Shown: positions 23,382 through 31,998 of the stretch, one piece after another
How the letters are laid out: each line of letters opens with the position of its first letter
How positions within the stretch are numbered: the stretch's first letter is position 1
The notes under the pieces: generated by a model
Told to the model about the DNA's origin: nothing
Seen by the model: the letters and a program-made list of their open reading frames with translations, nothing else
Databases searched by the model: none
Translations under genes and position numbers: made by a program
Assembly (NCBI GenBank): GCA_047619685.1
Contig: JBLHLC010000037.1
Span: 1 to 38,512, forward strand
Source of the DNA: JABDJZ01 sp047619685
Lineage (GTDB): Bacteria > Bacteroidota > Rhodothermia > Rhodothermales > UBA10348
Direction: 5' to 3'
Length of the DNA: 38,512 nucleotides

Positions 23382-24560
23382 CAGGACTACCCACCGCCCG
23401 TTCCGGCAAGGCCTGCCGGATATGCGTGGCTCATTGAACACTACGACCTCTCCGTGCCGGTGCCGCGGAGGATGGCCGGGATCGGCGATTCCCATGCGCG
23501 GATCGAGAGCGCGGATTGGCTCATCCTGTCGCCGCGGTATGAGCCGGAAGCGGCGTTGGGACCCCAGGTTATACATGCGCCGGTTCTGGTTTCTGATAGA
23601 GTGGCTCGGCGAACGGGTTTTCGACGTCCCGGATGCCTCCCCGAAGCGAGGACTCGAACGGGCGGTCGACCCGAAATTGCAGTTCGGGCTGAACGGTGGC
23701 GAGGTATCCGAACGCCACCGCGTCATCAACAACCTCCCTGGAACGGCCGATTTTTGTCCACTGGTGCGACGAACAAAGGTCCTGCAGGCGGCAATAGACC
23801 GCGATCTGAGTGAGCAGGCGCGACGGGTTGCCGGCCAGACTCAGCCGCACATTTTGGCCAGGGTATCTGCGGCGATGCTATTGAGCGATAGCAAGGCGTC
23901 CTTCCAGATCGAGAACGAGAGGCCATCCCCCGACCGGACACGCCGCTGGGCCCAAGCCATGGCGCGGGCCGGCTCCGAGCGACTGACGGTACCCGTCTTG
24001 CTGGCCTTGCAGAAGGTCATTATCGGTGATGCACGTTTCGTAGCCCTTGGGTTGCGGAAGGAGGGCGGTTTCGTCGGAAGCAGAGACCGGCTTTCCGGCG
24101 CGCCTTTGCCGGAGCATGTGAGTGCCATCGCCGAGGATGTCCCTGGACTCATGGCCGGATTGGTGGCCTTTATGGCCCGCGTGAGGGAGTTCGGAATGGA
24201 CCCTGTGGCGGCCACGGCTGCCCTTTCGTTCGGGTTTGTCTACGTCCACCCATTTGTCGACGGAAACGGCAGGTTGCACCGGTGGCTGATTCATCATGCT
24301 CTCGAGGCCACGGGCTTCACGCCGGAAGGACTGGTTTTCCCGGTTAGCCGTGTCATGTTGCGGCGAATTGGGGATTATCGCCGCGTGCTCGAGTCCTACT
24401 CCAGACCGCTGCTGGAGGTTGTGGAGTGGAGGGCGACGCCCGAGGGAATGTGGAAGTGCTGCACGAGACCGGCGATTCCTACCGGTTCTTCGATGCGACT
24501 GCGCACACGGAGTTTTTATACGACTGCGTGGCCGAGACGGTAGACAAGTTCAGCCGAGAT
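23367..24560 (+). pseudogene. Fic-domain protein (AMP-transferase family), frameshifted and internally deleted
   Basis: This is the remnant of a Fic-family protein of the roughly 500-residue type. The Fic motif HPFVDGNGRLHR is intact (about 24250-24285), preceded by the inhibitory-helix-like and core segments (SDSKASFQIENERPSPDR). The N-terminus (MARIFQDYPPP...YAWLIEHYDLSVP) is in a different frame from the core. At about 23565-23580 the frame changes and roughly 45 codons known from intact relatives are missing. A second shift lies at about 24445-24450, where one base is missing in GAGGGAATGTGG; the EGNVEVLHETGDSYRFFD segment continues in the first frame. The C-terminal domain is absent. Fic enzymes transfer AMP or other nucleotides to target proteins; this copy cannot make a full protein. 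Confidence 0.82.
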
Positions 24561-24712
24561 CGAGATGATCCAGGAGATTTATGCGCAAACGTTGGGCGTA
24601 TTGCGCGCGTTTTACAGATAATGCGCCCGTTTTTCAGGGTGGGCCGACGCAATCCGGCAATACGTTGCACATCGTCCGCGCCCCCCGCGCGCGTGACAAA
24701 CCAATCGCCACC

Positions 24713-25300
24713 ATGCATTCAGCCGTGTCCACACTCCCGGTCCACCCCCAGCCGCATCGCTTTTCGGTCAAGGAATACCTTGCCATGGGAGAGGCGGGCA
24801 TCCTGCAGCCGGAAGACCGCGTCGAACTCGTGCGTGGTCAGGTGGTCTCCATGAGCCCGATCGGTCATTGGCATGCGGTGTCCGTGGACAGGCTGAGCAG
24901 GCTGATTTACGGTCAGGTACCGGAAGCCATCCTGGTTCACGTGCAGAATGCAGTGAACTTCGCCGACGATACGCAGGTGCAGCCAGATCTGGCCCTGGTT
25001 CGCGACCGCCCGGGCTTCTGGGAGACGGGCGTTCGGGAAGAGGACTGTCTGCTGGTCATCGAAGTCGCCGAGACGTCGCTGGAAACAGATCGGACCCGAA
25101 AGCTGGCGCTGTACGCAGCGGCGTGCGTGCCGGAATACTGGATTGTAGATCTAGAGGGGCGGCGAGTAGAGTGTTACCTGAGCCCGGAAGGAGAGGCCTA
25201 CCCGCAGCGCTCGGTTCAGTAGGTAGAAGAGGTGGTGACCTCCCGGTCCATCCCCGGTCTGGCTATTCCGGTTTTGGAGATCGTGCCACCGCGGGACTGA
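24713..25300 (+). pseudogene. Uma2-type (DUF820) nuclease-fold protein interrupted by an in-frame TAG
   Basis: This is a PD-(D/E)XK-fold Uma2 family gene. Core residues are present: Asp92 (VQPDLAL), Glu117 (LLVIEVAETS) and Lys130, followed by LALYAAACVPEYWIVDL. Translation from the ATG at 24713 stops at TAG 25220-25222 after 169 residues. The same frame continues with VEEVVTSRSIPGLAIPVLE to a TGA at 25298-25300, which is the normal C-terminal strand of the family, so the TAG looks like a single-base change from CAG. A truncated protein missing only the last 25 or so residues could still be made. Uma2 proteins are abundant in cyanobacteria and some other phyla, and their role is poorly known. 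It follows the Fic pseudogene. Confidence 0.72.
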
Positions 25301-25371
25301 GGCGGCGTCCAGAGGCTGGCCGGGCCATCTCCCTCCGCCGCCTGCCGGGTAGTCCCCCCGGCGAGCCGGAA

Positions 25372-25453
25372 AATTGTCCCAGGGCACATTGAATGCGCAC
25401 CCCCCGAAACGACCCGTAGGGCCGCGTATTGGGCCAATTCAATTTGCCGTGGC
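25372..25453 (+). repeat. Imperfect inverted repeat, left arm
   Basis: It begins AATTGTCC and contains the block TTGAATGCGCACCCCC, then AATTCAAT and TGCC near its end. Aligned by eye with the reverse complement of 25941-26020, about three quarters of positions agree, with 16 identical bases in the central block. Both arms translate outward to the peptide GTLNAHP. It may be a dispersed intergenic repeat present in two opposite copies, or the ends of a small non-autonomous element. Confidence 0.7.
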
Positions 25454-25940
25454 ACCAATTAGTCGCAGATGGACATTCAACGGGCCGCGTCGCGCGAGCG
25501 GAGCCGGGGCGCATTGGTCTCCGATGAGCGGCCGTTCCAACAATGGGAGGGCGGATTGCCTCCGGGAGACGGTCAGGGGTGCCGGAACGATCGGCGAATC
25601 AAAGCAAACGCCGGCAAACCCCACGCCGATCAGGGCAGGTTTTCGCACCAGAGGTCCCGGGACCCCATCGCCAATCTCATCAAGTGGACACTGGTGCGCA
25701 GCCCCCGCACGGCGGCGAGCTACGTGTCACCACGTGACGTCGTCGCCGCAAGATGCCGGCCTCTGCTGAAGGACTGCCCAGCTTTGGTTGAGATTGCCCG
25801 TGACGGGGGTGGGTTTGGCCGGGTTGTGGTGTGGGTGTGCCAGCCGGCGATTCTGAGTTGTCCGCAGGGTGGTTTGAATTTGCCGGGCTAGTTGGGCGGC
25901 GCCGTTGGATCTTGGGGGGCGATTTGGGGCATATCTGGCC

Positions 25941-26020
25941 CGTGGCAGATTGAATTCGCCCCGCGTGCGCGTTTTTGGGCTGTTTGCGGGGGTGCGCATT
26001 CAAAGTGCCGTCGGACAATT
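25941..26020 (-). repeat. Imperfect inverted repeat, right arm
   Basis: This is the inverted partner of 25372-25453. On the minus strand it reads AATTGTCC, then TTGAATGCGCACCCCC, then GAATTCAATCTGCCACG. Similarity weakens outside these limits, although GC-rich bases next to AATTGTCC are alike in both arms. No flanking target duplication was recognised. Confidence 0.7.
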
Positions 26021-26185
26021 TGGGGCGGGACGCGCACACTCTTTCGACCTCCTGCCGCCGGACACCCCGCCGGACACCCCGCCCGCTCACGCCGTCCGCT
26101 CCCCCCGCCCGCCGGATGGTCCCGTTACGCCGCGGTCGCTGGGGGATCTATTCCCTGGTAAGACCGGAAGCAGGACCCCATCGCC

Positions 26186-27391
26186 ATGATCATCAAGCGG
26201 AGACTCGCGCAGACCATAAGAAATCACTGGGATGCGAACAGCTTCATCCAACTGGCCGGACCGCAATCTGCGGGCAGGCGATTCCTCGCGGAGCGGATCT
26301 TCCACTGGTCGAAGGAGGACGGCGCGCCGCAAACCCAGTCTCCGGACCTGCTTAAATACGAGTTCAACACCTTCCGGCGTGGCGAAACCTACCTCGTACT
26401 GGAAAAGGACTGGCCGGAGCTCAGGAGGCGGCCCCAGCCCTATGTAGCGCTGAACCCATCGCCGGGAAACTCGCGCTTTACCCTCTTGCCAGTCACTCTG
26501 AGTGAACTCGGAACCATCCCCAAGAAGTCCGCCGACTTTATGCTGTACCTCATGCGTGGCGGCTACCCCGGGGGGTTGGATCCGCGATTTCGCCCGGGAG
26601 ACTTCTATACAGACTTCCTGGCGGAATGGTACGCCGAGATCCGGGGGCGTCTCATCCGTCCGAGCCTGATGGAGACGTTCAAGCGATTCATGCGCCTGTG
26701 CGCCGAGCAGAGCGGAAGCATGCTGAATTGCTCCAGGTTGGCTCGGGCGCTCGGCGTTTCGCAGCCTCTGGTGCGGCGTTGGGTGGACGTCCTGGTTCGG
26801 GAGCATCTGGTGCACCTTCTGCCGGTGTATCCCGAGAGTTTTTGCCGTCGCGTAGTCAGGACGCCCAAGCTCTACTTCTGGGATACCGGGATTATGTGTG
26901 CGGCGATGGGGATCTACACCTGGATGCAGCTCTTGGGTCCAGGCTCTGAGAACGTGCAGGAAACCTGGTTGGTCGGTGAACTGAGGAAAACACTGATTCA
27001 CGAGGGGATCTCGCACGGTCTCTACTACTGGCGTGATCGCCGGGGGCTGCACCTTCCGCTGATTCTACACACGGGTCCAAACCGCGTCGTCATGACAATG
27101 GAAGACTCGCGTCCGGCCCGCCGCGACTCGCCTGAACTGAAGGAGTGGACGCGACTCGCGGGTTCCGACTGGAAGCTGGTGCGCGCGCTGACCTCGAGTC
27201 GGTTTATCGACAGGCACGGCATTCACCACATTCCGTGGCACGCGGTGCCTGAACTGCTCGTCAAGCCAATCGCCCCGATCAACCGGACCCCTGTCGGCGA
27301 TTGGGTCCCCGCAGAGGCAGAGTCCCGCTTTGTCTCGCTCCCGCAGGGGGCAAGCATGGCCCAAGACTTCGCGGATATCGAGGCGCGGTGA
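26186..27391 (+). CDS. AAA-family/DUF4143 protein with degenerate P-loop
   Basis: This 401-residue protein is of the family that joins an AAA-type ATPase to a C-terminal DUF4143 domain. The C-terminal part fits well: LPVTLSEL, LMRGGYPGGL, then LNCSRLARALGVSQPLVRRWVDVL (a winged-helix-like segment) and PKLYFWDTGIMCAAMGI. The N-terminal ATPase is abnormal. The P-loop reads GPQSAGRR (25-32) where GPRxxGKT/S is expected, so the ATP-binding Lys is Arg, and the domain is shortened to about 110 residues with no visible Walker B. The usual C-terminal EVD-like motif reads LHLPLIL. It is probably an inactive relative; a partner-binding role is possible. It lies 80 bases upstream of the SNF2 helicase gene. 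Confidence 0.72.
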   Translation: MIIKRRLAQTIRNHWDANSFIQLAGPQSAGRRFLAERIFHWSKEDGAPQTQSPDLLKYEFNTFRRGETYLVLEKDWPELRRRPQPYVALNPSPGNSRFTLLPVTLSELGTIPKKSADFMLYLMRGGYPGGLDPRFRPGDFYTDFLAEWYAEIRGRLIRPSLMETFKRFMRLCAEQSGSMLNCSRLARALGVSQPLVRRWVDVLVREHLVHLLPVYPESFCRRVVRTPKLYFWDTGIMCAAMGIYTWMQLLGPGSENVQETWLVGELRKTLIHEGISHGLYYWRDRRGLHLPLILHTGPNRVVMTMEDSRPARRDSPELKEWTRLAGSDWKLVRALTSSRFIDRHGIHHIPWHAVPELLVKPIAPINRTPVGDWVPAEAESRFVSLPQGASMAQDFADIEAR

Positions 27392-27471
27392 GCTGGCGGC
27401 TCGGTCAGGGACCAGCCTTTTCGCCTTCGCGAACCCTAAATTCTAGCGTCTTCGTAATCCAATTCGCGCTG

Positions 27472-30400
27472 ATGCACAAAGCCCTCCCCCCGGAAGCCCA
27501 TGACGCTCGCTTGGTGGCCCACGCCATGGCCCTCCATTGGGTGGCCGCCAGCAAGAAGTCGGTCCTGGATACCCTGAAAACGCTGGACGTGAAGTCTTCC
27601 AAAGGGACCGTCATGACGGGCGTACTGGTGAGCGAAGGATACCAGCAGTTAGAATCGCTGGGCTGGTTGCCTCCCCACGGTCCCTATCCGGCGGCCAGGC
27701 CGCTTTTGATGGGTCCCAGGAAGGCTATGTATCGGGAGATTTTAAGGCTCTATGGCCCCGAAAGGCTCGAGGATGCTCTCATGAAGGGCGCCGGGGTTGA
27801 TCCCGACTCCCGTCAGTGGGGTTGGCGCTGGCCCTTCTACGAACACGGACCCACGGTTGCGCTGGTCCGACTAAGAATATTGTCTGGAGCAACCTCCGAC
27901 CAGGTCGTTCAGATGGCTGCCCGCGTGGGCCAGATCCATTCGTGGGACGAGATCTGGCAGGATGCCCTAGAGAGCGGGTTTGACCCGGATCTCTACAGGG
28001 AGATGGCCCCCGAATGGCGGGCAAGGGTCGTCATGTCGGCCATTGGGAAGGAAATATTCTACCTCACTCCCGCCTACGCCCCGGTCATGGAGTGGGTGGA
28101 CCGGATGGTACGAGAGGACATCGATGAACTGGGTCCGTCGGAGCGAATTTATGCGGCGATGGTTTACCTGTTCAGAGGGGACGAGGCCAGTGTCCAAGCG
28201 CTGGTTGGAGGGATGACATACCCCGAGGCGCTCTCAGTTCAAGGGGCGCTGTTGACAAAACAGGGCAAATGGAAGGAGGCGAAGGCTAAATTCGAATCTG
28301 GCCTGACGGAGCTCAAGAAGCAAACGGGCACGAAGTCAAGGTTGGTTACTCCAGCCCTGATCTGGCTCTATCCGCTGTCGCTTCTGGCCCAGCAGACACC
28401 GGTTGCCCTCCGGGCCGCCCGAAAATTCGCTGCCGGAGAGGCCGGGTCACGCAAGGTTACCTATCCCACCGGGTGGCACCTTTGGACACACGCTGCCGAT
28501 TTTCGCCTGGGCGAGGCGGAATTGGTTTCCAGCCCGTATGACTATGCGCCGGAGGCGGGGCTGGATCGGATAGAGATGATCTGGCGATGCCTCCTTCGGA
28601 CATGGGTGGGCCGAGCGGCATTGCGAGACGCGCGGGAGCCCGGCGCGGTGGACACGCAGCTTGACCTGGATCCTCTTCTGGCGTCCCTCGAGATCCTGGG
28701 CTACAAGTGGCTCACCGAGTTGGTCGAGACGGCGGTTCGCGTTTACCGGGGTGAAGCTCCGCCCGCCAATTATTTTGCGCGCGGGCAAGGAGAGCAGTGG
28801 CGCACCACGTTGGACGCGCTCCGGGCCATTCCGGCCGCCAAGAACAGCACCGGCAAGGCGGGCACGAGCCGGCTTCTGTGGGCGGTCTGGGTAGACGGCA
28901 ATGGCAAGCTTACCGGTATAGAGCCGCTGCAGCAGAAAACCGGCAAACGAGGGTGGCTGGGGCCCAAAGTAGTGCCGCTCTCCCGCATGGTCAAGATGGT
29001 AGGCCTAGAGCCGGTGGACGCCGCGGTCGCCCGGACGATCCGTCCCGAACCACACCATAAAGCCCGATTCAGGCTTGATCTTTCGATGGCCATACGTGAG
29101 TTGGTTGGGCATCCGCGGGTGGTGATGGGGCACGATACCTCCCGAACGGTGGACGTGGTCTCCGCCAGTGTTGGATTGGATGTAGTTCGGGACGGGACTG
29201 GATTCCGTCTTGTGATGCATCCGGAGCCTCCCGCACCAGAGGACGACCTCCTTCGCAATTCAGGGCCGGCGGAGATTGAGCGGGAACTCACCGAACTGGA
29301 CTTTACCCGGGTGGATCTGGAGTCAGCGTCAAGGCTCCGCGTTATCTATTACACGCCAGAACAGCGACGCGTAGCAAACCTCCTGAAAAGCGCCGTCGCG
29401 GTTCCCGAGGGTCAAGAGGAGGCCCTGCACGCGGCCATGAGGAGTCTGGCCAGTCACTTCGACATTCAGTCGGACACTGGCACACCGGCGGAGCACATCG
29501 TGGCCGCGAGTGGGTTGCGAGCGGAGGTCTCGCCCCTGGGTTCTGGGATAACCGTGCGGCTCGTAGCGGCGCCACTCGGACCAGATGGACCCCGACTGAC
29601 GCCCGGCCTGGGCCGGAGTCGACTCCTTGCTACAGTGAACGGCCAGGCTGTGGCCACGCAGCGCGATCTTGCCGTGGAGTTGAATCACATGGATCAGATC
29701 CTGGACCACATCGGGTTCATGGATGCGCCGCTACCGGGGGCCACTACGGTGGATTGGGACGTGGAGGATCCGGACCAGGCACTCTCTGCCCTCGAGCTTC
29801 TACAGTCTTCGCCGTCGGTTTCCGGACTGGATTGGCCCCGAGGAGAGCCGGTGCGGGTGGTGTCTGTCTCCAACGCCCAACTGAATGTCCGCGTCTCATC
29901 CAGGCAAGCGTGGTTCGACGTGGAGGGGACGATTGAGGTGTCCGAGGGCCTCGTCATGACGTTCGCCCAACTGGTAGATGCAGGTACCCGCCCAAGCCGT
30001 TTTGTGGCGATGGGTGAGGGGCTCTATGCCGCTCTCTCGCGAGAGTTACACGAAAAGGCCGCCGAGCTTGCCGCGATCGGTCGGCGGCATGGCAAAGGCA
30101 TAGAGGTCCCGCAGGCCGCCGCGGCGTGGCTGGACTACGTCCTGGAAGGGACGGAGTCATCGTGCGACGAGACGTTTGAGCGCCGAATTGAGAACCTCCG
30201 GGCCAGCGCCCAGTGGGAGCCTGGCGTACCCACGGGGCTGCAGACCACCCTTCGCCCCTATCAAGAGGACGGTTTCCGTTGGGCGATGCGCCTCCAGAGG
30301 GCTGGTTTCGGGGCCTGCCTGGCTGATGACATGGGGCTTGGGAAGACCATTCAGGCATTGGGGATACTGCTCTGCCGCGCCGCCGAGGGCCCGGCATTGG

Positions 30401-31737
30401 TGGTTGCGCCTACATCGGTATGCGGCAATTGGATGCAGGAAACGTTCCGGTTTGCGCCCAGCCTGAATCCCATTGACCTCCGGGAGGAGAACAGGATCGA
30501 AGCGCTGAAGAGTGCCGGTCCTGGAGACGTGGTCATCCTGTCCTATACCATCATGGTGCAGCACCAGGAAGCCTTGGCTGCGCGCGAGTGGGGCACTATT
30601 GTGGTGGACGAGGCCCAGGCCGTCAAGAATGCAGCCACAAAACGCGCACTGGCACTGTTCAGCCTCCAAGGCAAGTTCAGGCTTTCCCTCTCTGGTACGC
30701 CAATAGAGAACCGGCTTTCGGAGCTCTGGTCTATCATGCGGTTCTGCAATCCTGGGCTGCTCGGCAGCCTGACTCAATTCAACAAACGCTTTTCGGTCCC
30801 GATAGAGAAGGACGGAAGCCGTCAGGCGCAGAGGAGGCTTCAGCGATTGATTGCGCCCTTCGTTTTGCGACGGACCAAAGCGGAGGTGCTGCAGGACCTA
30901 CCAGCCCGAACCGAAGCCATCCTTTCCATCGCGGCCGAACCGGCCGAAGCCGCGCACTACGAGGCCCTGCGCCGCCTCTCAGAAGCGCAGGCCACCGAAC
31001 TCACTGCCGGGGGGCAGGACACCGGGCAGTCCAAGTTTCACGTGCTGGCGCTCCTGACCAAGCTCCGCCGCGCCGCGTGCGATCCACGGCTGGTTACGCC
31101 CGAGTACGCAGGCCGAGGGGCCAAGGTGACCGCATTTGCCGAATTGGCCAACGACATTGTTGCGAATGGTCACAAGGCGCTGGTGTTTAGCCAATTCGTG
31201 GACTTTCTCAAGCTCCTGGCTGAACCCCTGGAAGAGGCGGGGATTGCGTACGAGTATCTGGATGGTTCTACGCCGGCGCGAGAGCGCACGCGGCGAGTCG
31301 ACGCATTTCAGGCCGGCTCTGCAGATCTGTTCCTGATCAGCCTCAAAGCTGGGGGGTTTGGCCTGAATTTGACGGCTGCCGATTACGTGATCATCGCCGA
31401 TCCCTGGTGGAATCCGGCCGCAGAGGACCAGGCCATGGGCCGGGTGCATCGGATCGGGCAGTTGAGGCCGGTCACTGCCTATCGCCTGGTGCGCGAAGGC
31501 ACGCTGGAATCGCGGATCATTGCCCTGCACCGGCAAAAAAGGGACCTGGCCGATGGCATCCTGGAAGGATCGTCGGAAGTGGCCGAACTGCCCAGCGCGG
31601 CTGATTTGATTGCGCTGATGAGGGATCCAGGCAAGGGCGAATCTGGCGAGCTTGTGGGACCGCCTGGTCGACGACCAAGAGATGGCCGTCCTTCGGCGCC
31701 GGGGGAAGGAAGACCTGGTGGTGATGCCGGCCACTGA
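27472..31737 (+). CDS. Large SNF2-family helicase-like ATPase
   Basis: This protein of up to 1421 residues has a C-terminal SNF2 motor. It has the motif I region DDMGLGKT (Lys958), the motif II region DEAQ (1046-1049), SGTPIENR, SQFVDFLKLL, the SLKAGGFGLNLT segment and motif VI GRVHRIGQ (1323-1330), all intact. Residues 1 to about 900 are a long helical region without a motif I recognise, as in bacterial SNF2 proteins with an SNF2-associated domain. Such proteins remodel protein-DNA complexes and some belong to phage defence. I chose the ATG at 27472; the frame is open back to 27301 inside the preceding gene. The last 35 or so residues after ADLIALMR are Gly/Pro/Arg-rich because the frame runs on through the antitoxin gene. 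The true C-terminus has probably been lost. Confidence 0.88.
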   Translation: MHKALPPEAHDARLVAHAMALHWVAASKKSVLDTLKTLDVKSSKGTVMTGVLVSEGYQQLESLGWLPPHGPYPAARPLLMGPRKAMYREILRLYGPERLEDALMKGAGVDPDSRQWGWRWPFYEHGPTVALVRLRILSGATSDQVVQMAARVGQIHSWDEIWQDALESGFDPDLYREMAPEWRARVVMSAIGKEIFYLTPAYAPVMEWVDRMVREDIDELGPSERIYAAMVYLFRGDEASVQALVGGMTYPEALSVQGALLTKQGKWKEAKAKFESGLTELKKQTGTKSRLVTPALIWLYPLSLLAQQTPVALRAARKFAAGEAGSRKVTYPTGWHLWTHAADFRLGEAELVSSPYDYAPEAGLDRIEMIWRCLLRTWVGRAALRDAREPGAVDTQLDLDPLLASLEILGYKWLTELVETAVRVYRGEAPPANYFARGQGEQWRTTLDALRAIPAAKNSTGKAGTSRLLWAVWVDGNGKLTGIEPLQQKTGKRGWLGPKVVPLSRMVKMVGLEPVDAAVARTIRPEPHHKARFRLDLSMAIRELVGHPRVVMGHDTSRTVDVVSASVGLDVVRDGTGFRLVMHPEPPAPEDDLLRNSGPAEIERELTELDFTRVDLESASRLRVIYYTPEQRRVANLLKSAVAVPEGQEEALHAAMRSLASHFDIQSDTGTPAEHIVAASGLRAEVSPLGSGITVRLVAAPLGPDGPRLTPGLGRSRLLATVNGQAVATQRDLAVELNHMDQILDHIGFMDAPLPGATTVDWDVEDPDQALSALELLQSSPSVSGLDWPRGEPVRVVSVSNAQLNVRVSSRQAWFDVEGTIEVSEGLVMTFAQLVDAGTRPSRFVAMGEGLYAALSRELHEKAAELAAIGRRHGKGIEVPQAAAAWLDYVLEGTESSCDETFERRIENLRASAQWEPGVPTGLQTTLRPYQEDGFRWAMRLQRAGFGACLADDMGLGKTIQALGILLCRAAEGPALVVAPTSVCGNWMQETFRFAPSLNPIDLREENRIEALKSAGPGDVVILSYTIMVQHQEALAAREWGTIVVDEAQAVKNAATKRALALFSLQGKFRLSLSGTPIENRLSELWSIMRFCNPGLLGSLTQFNKRFSVPIEKDGSRQAQRRLQRLIAPFVLRRTKAEVLQDLPARTEAILSIAAEPAEAAHYEALRRLSEAQATELTAGGQDTGQSKFHVLALLTKLRRAACDPRLVTPEYAGRGAKVTAFAELANDIVANGHKALVFSQFVDFLKLLAEPLEEAGIAYEYLDGSTPARERTRRVDAFQAGSADLFLISLKAGGFGLNLTAADYVIIADPWWNPAAEDQAMGRVHRIGQLRPVTAYRLVREGTLESRIIALHRQKRDLADGILEGSSEVAELPSAADLIALMRDPGKGESGELVGPPGRRPRDGRPSAPGEGRPGGDAGH

Positions 31738-31885
31738 AGCCCGAAGCCTCCTGGAAACGGCGCGCATTTTCGGATCGCCTGCCAACGCGCGGCCGCTCCT
31801 GGACGCCATGGCCCGGGCAGACGCGGGTGATGGAGAGGAGGTCACTCTCGAAGATCTCCGAACCCGATACGGGCTGGAAGAGTGA
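31622..31885 (+). pseudogene. Phd/YefM-type antitoxin lacking its N-terminus
   Basis: The frame from 31622 reads GIQARANLASLWDRLVDD and continues with MAVLRRRGKEDLVVMPATEARSLLETA and a C-terminal toxin-binding tail ending LEDLRTRYGLEE. ARANLASLWDRLVDDQE is the DNA-binding core of Phd/YefM antitoxins, but the first 8-10 residues, including the start codon, are missing: an in-frame TGA lies at 31619-31621. The lost part coincides with the 3' end of the SNF2 gene. A TTG at 31652 could start a 77-residue product without the operator-binding fold. The GTG of the toxin remnant overlaps its stop (GTGA), which is the normal order of such modules. Confidence 0.72.
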
Positions 31886-31998
31886 GCGGGTACAGGCTGG
31901 TCCTGGACAAGCAGTTTTCCGAAGACCTTGAGTATTGGATCAGCAACGACCGCAAGATTGCGATGCATCTCCTGCAGGCGCGCCACCACTACACCTAA
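31882..31998 (+). pseudogene. YoeB/Txe-type toxin with internal in-frame deletion
   Basis: This 38-codon frame starts with GTG. Its first 30 residues (SGYRLVLDKQFSEDLEYW, then ISNDRKIAMHL) match the N-terminus of YoeB/Txe mRNA-cleaving toxins, and its last residues (LQARHHYT) match the C-terminus, where intact toxins end in a His-Tyr pair. The roughly 45-50 residues between, which carry the catalytic Glu and Arg, are absent without a frame change; the join is at about 31966-31975. It is therefore a catalytically dead remnant. It overlaps the antitoxin remnant by 4 bases and converges on the aldolase gene with overlapping stops. Confidence 0.75.

Larger units (their letters stand above)
25301..26185. 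other. Gene-free, repeat-bearing stretch
   Basis: These 885 bases hold no convincing gene. All open frames are Pro/Arg/Gly-rich shadows without motifs. The notable content is two inverted copies of an 80-base sequence (25372-25453 and 25941-26020), listed separately, with about 490 bases between them. The stretch lies between a decayed Uma2 gene and a degenerate ATPase gene and looks like the scar of a mobile or repetitive element. Confidence 0.5.

Noticed and set aside
24583..24613. Hairpin GCGCAA/TTGCGC with a short T run as a terminator
   Set aside because: The stem is only 6 bp with a 12-base loop, and the T run is separated by three bases; too weak to list as a feature.
30979..31989. 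336-codon open frame on the minus strand
   Set aside because: It is opposite the SNF2 motor motifs and the antitoxin remnant; no recognisable protein features.
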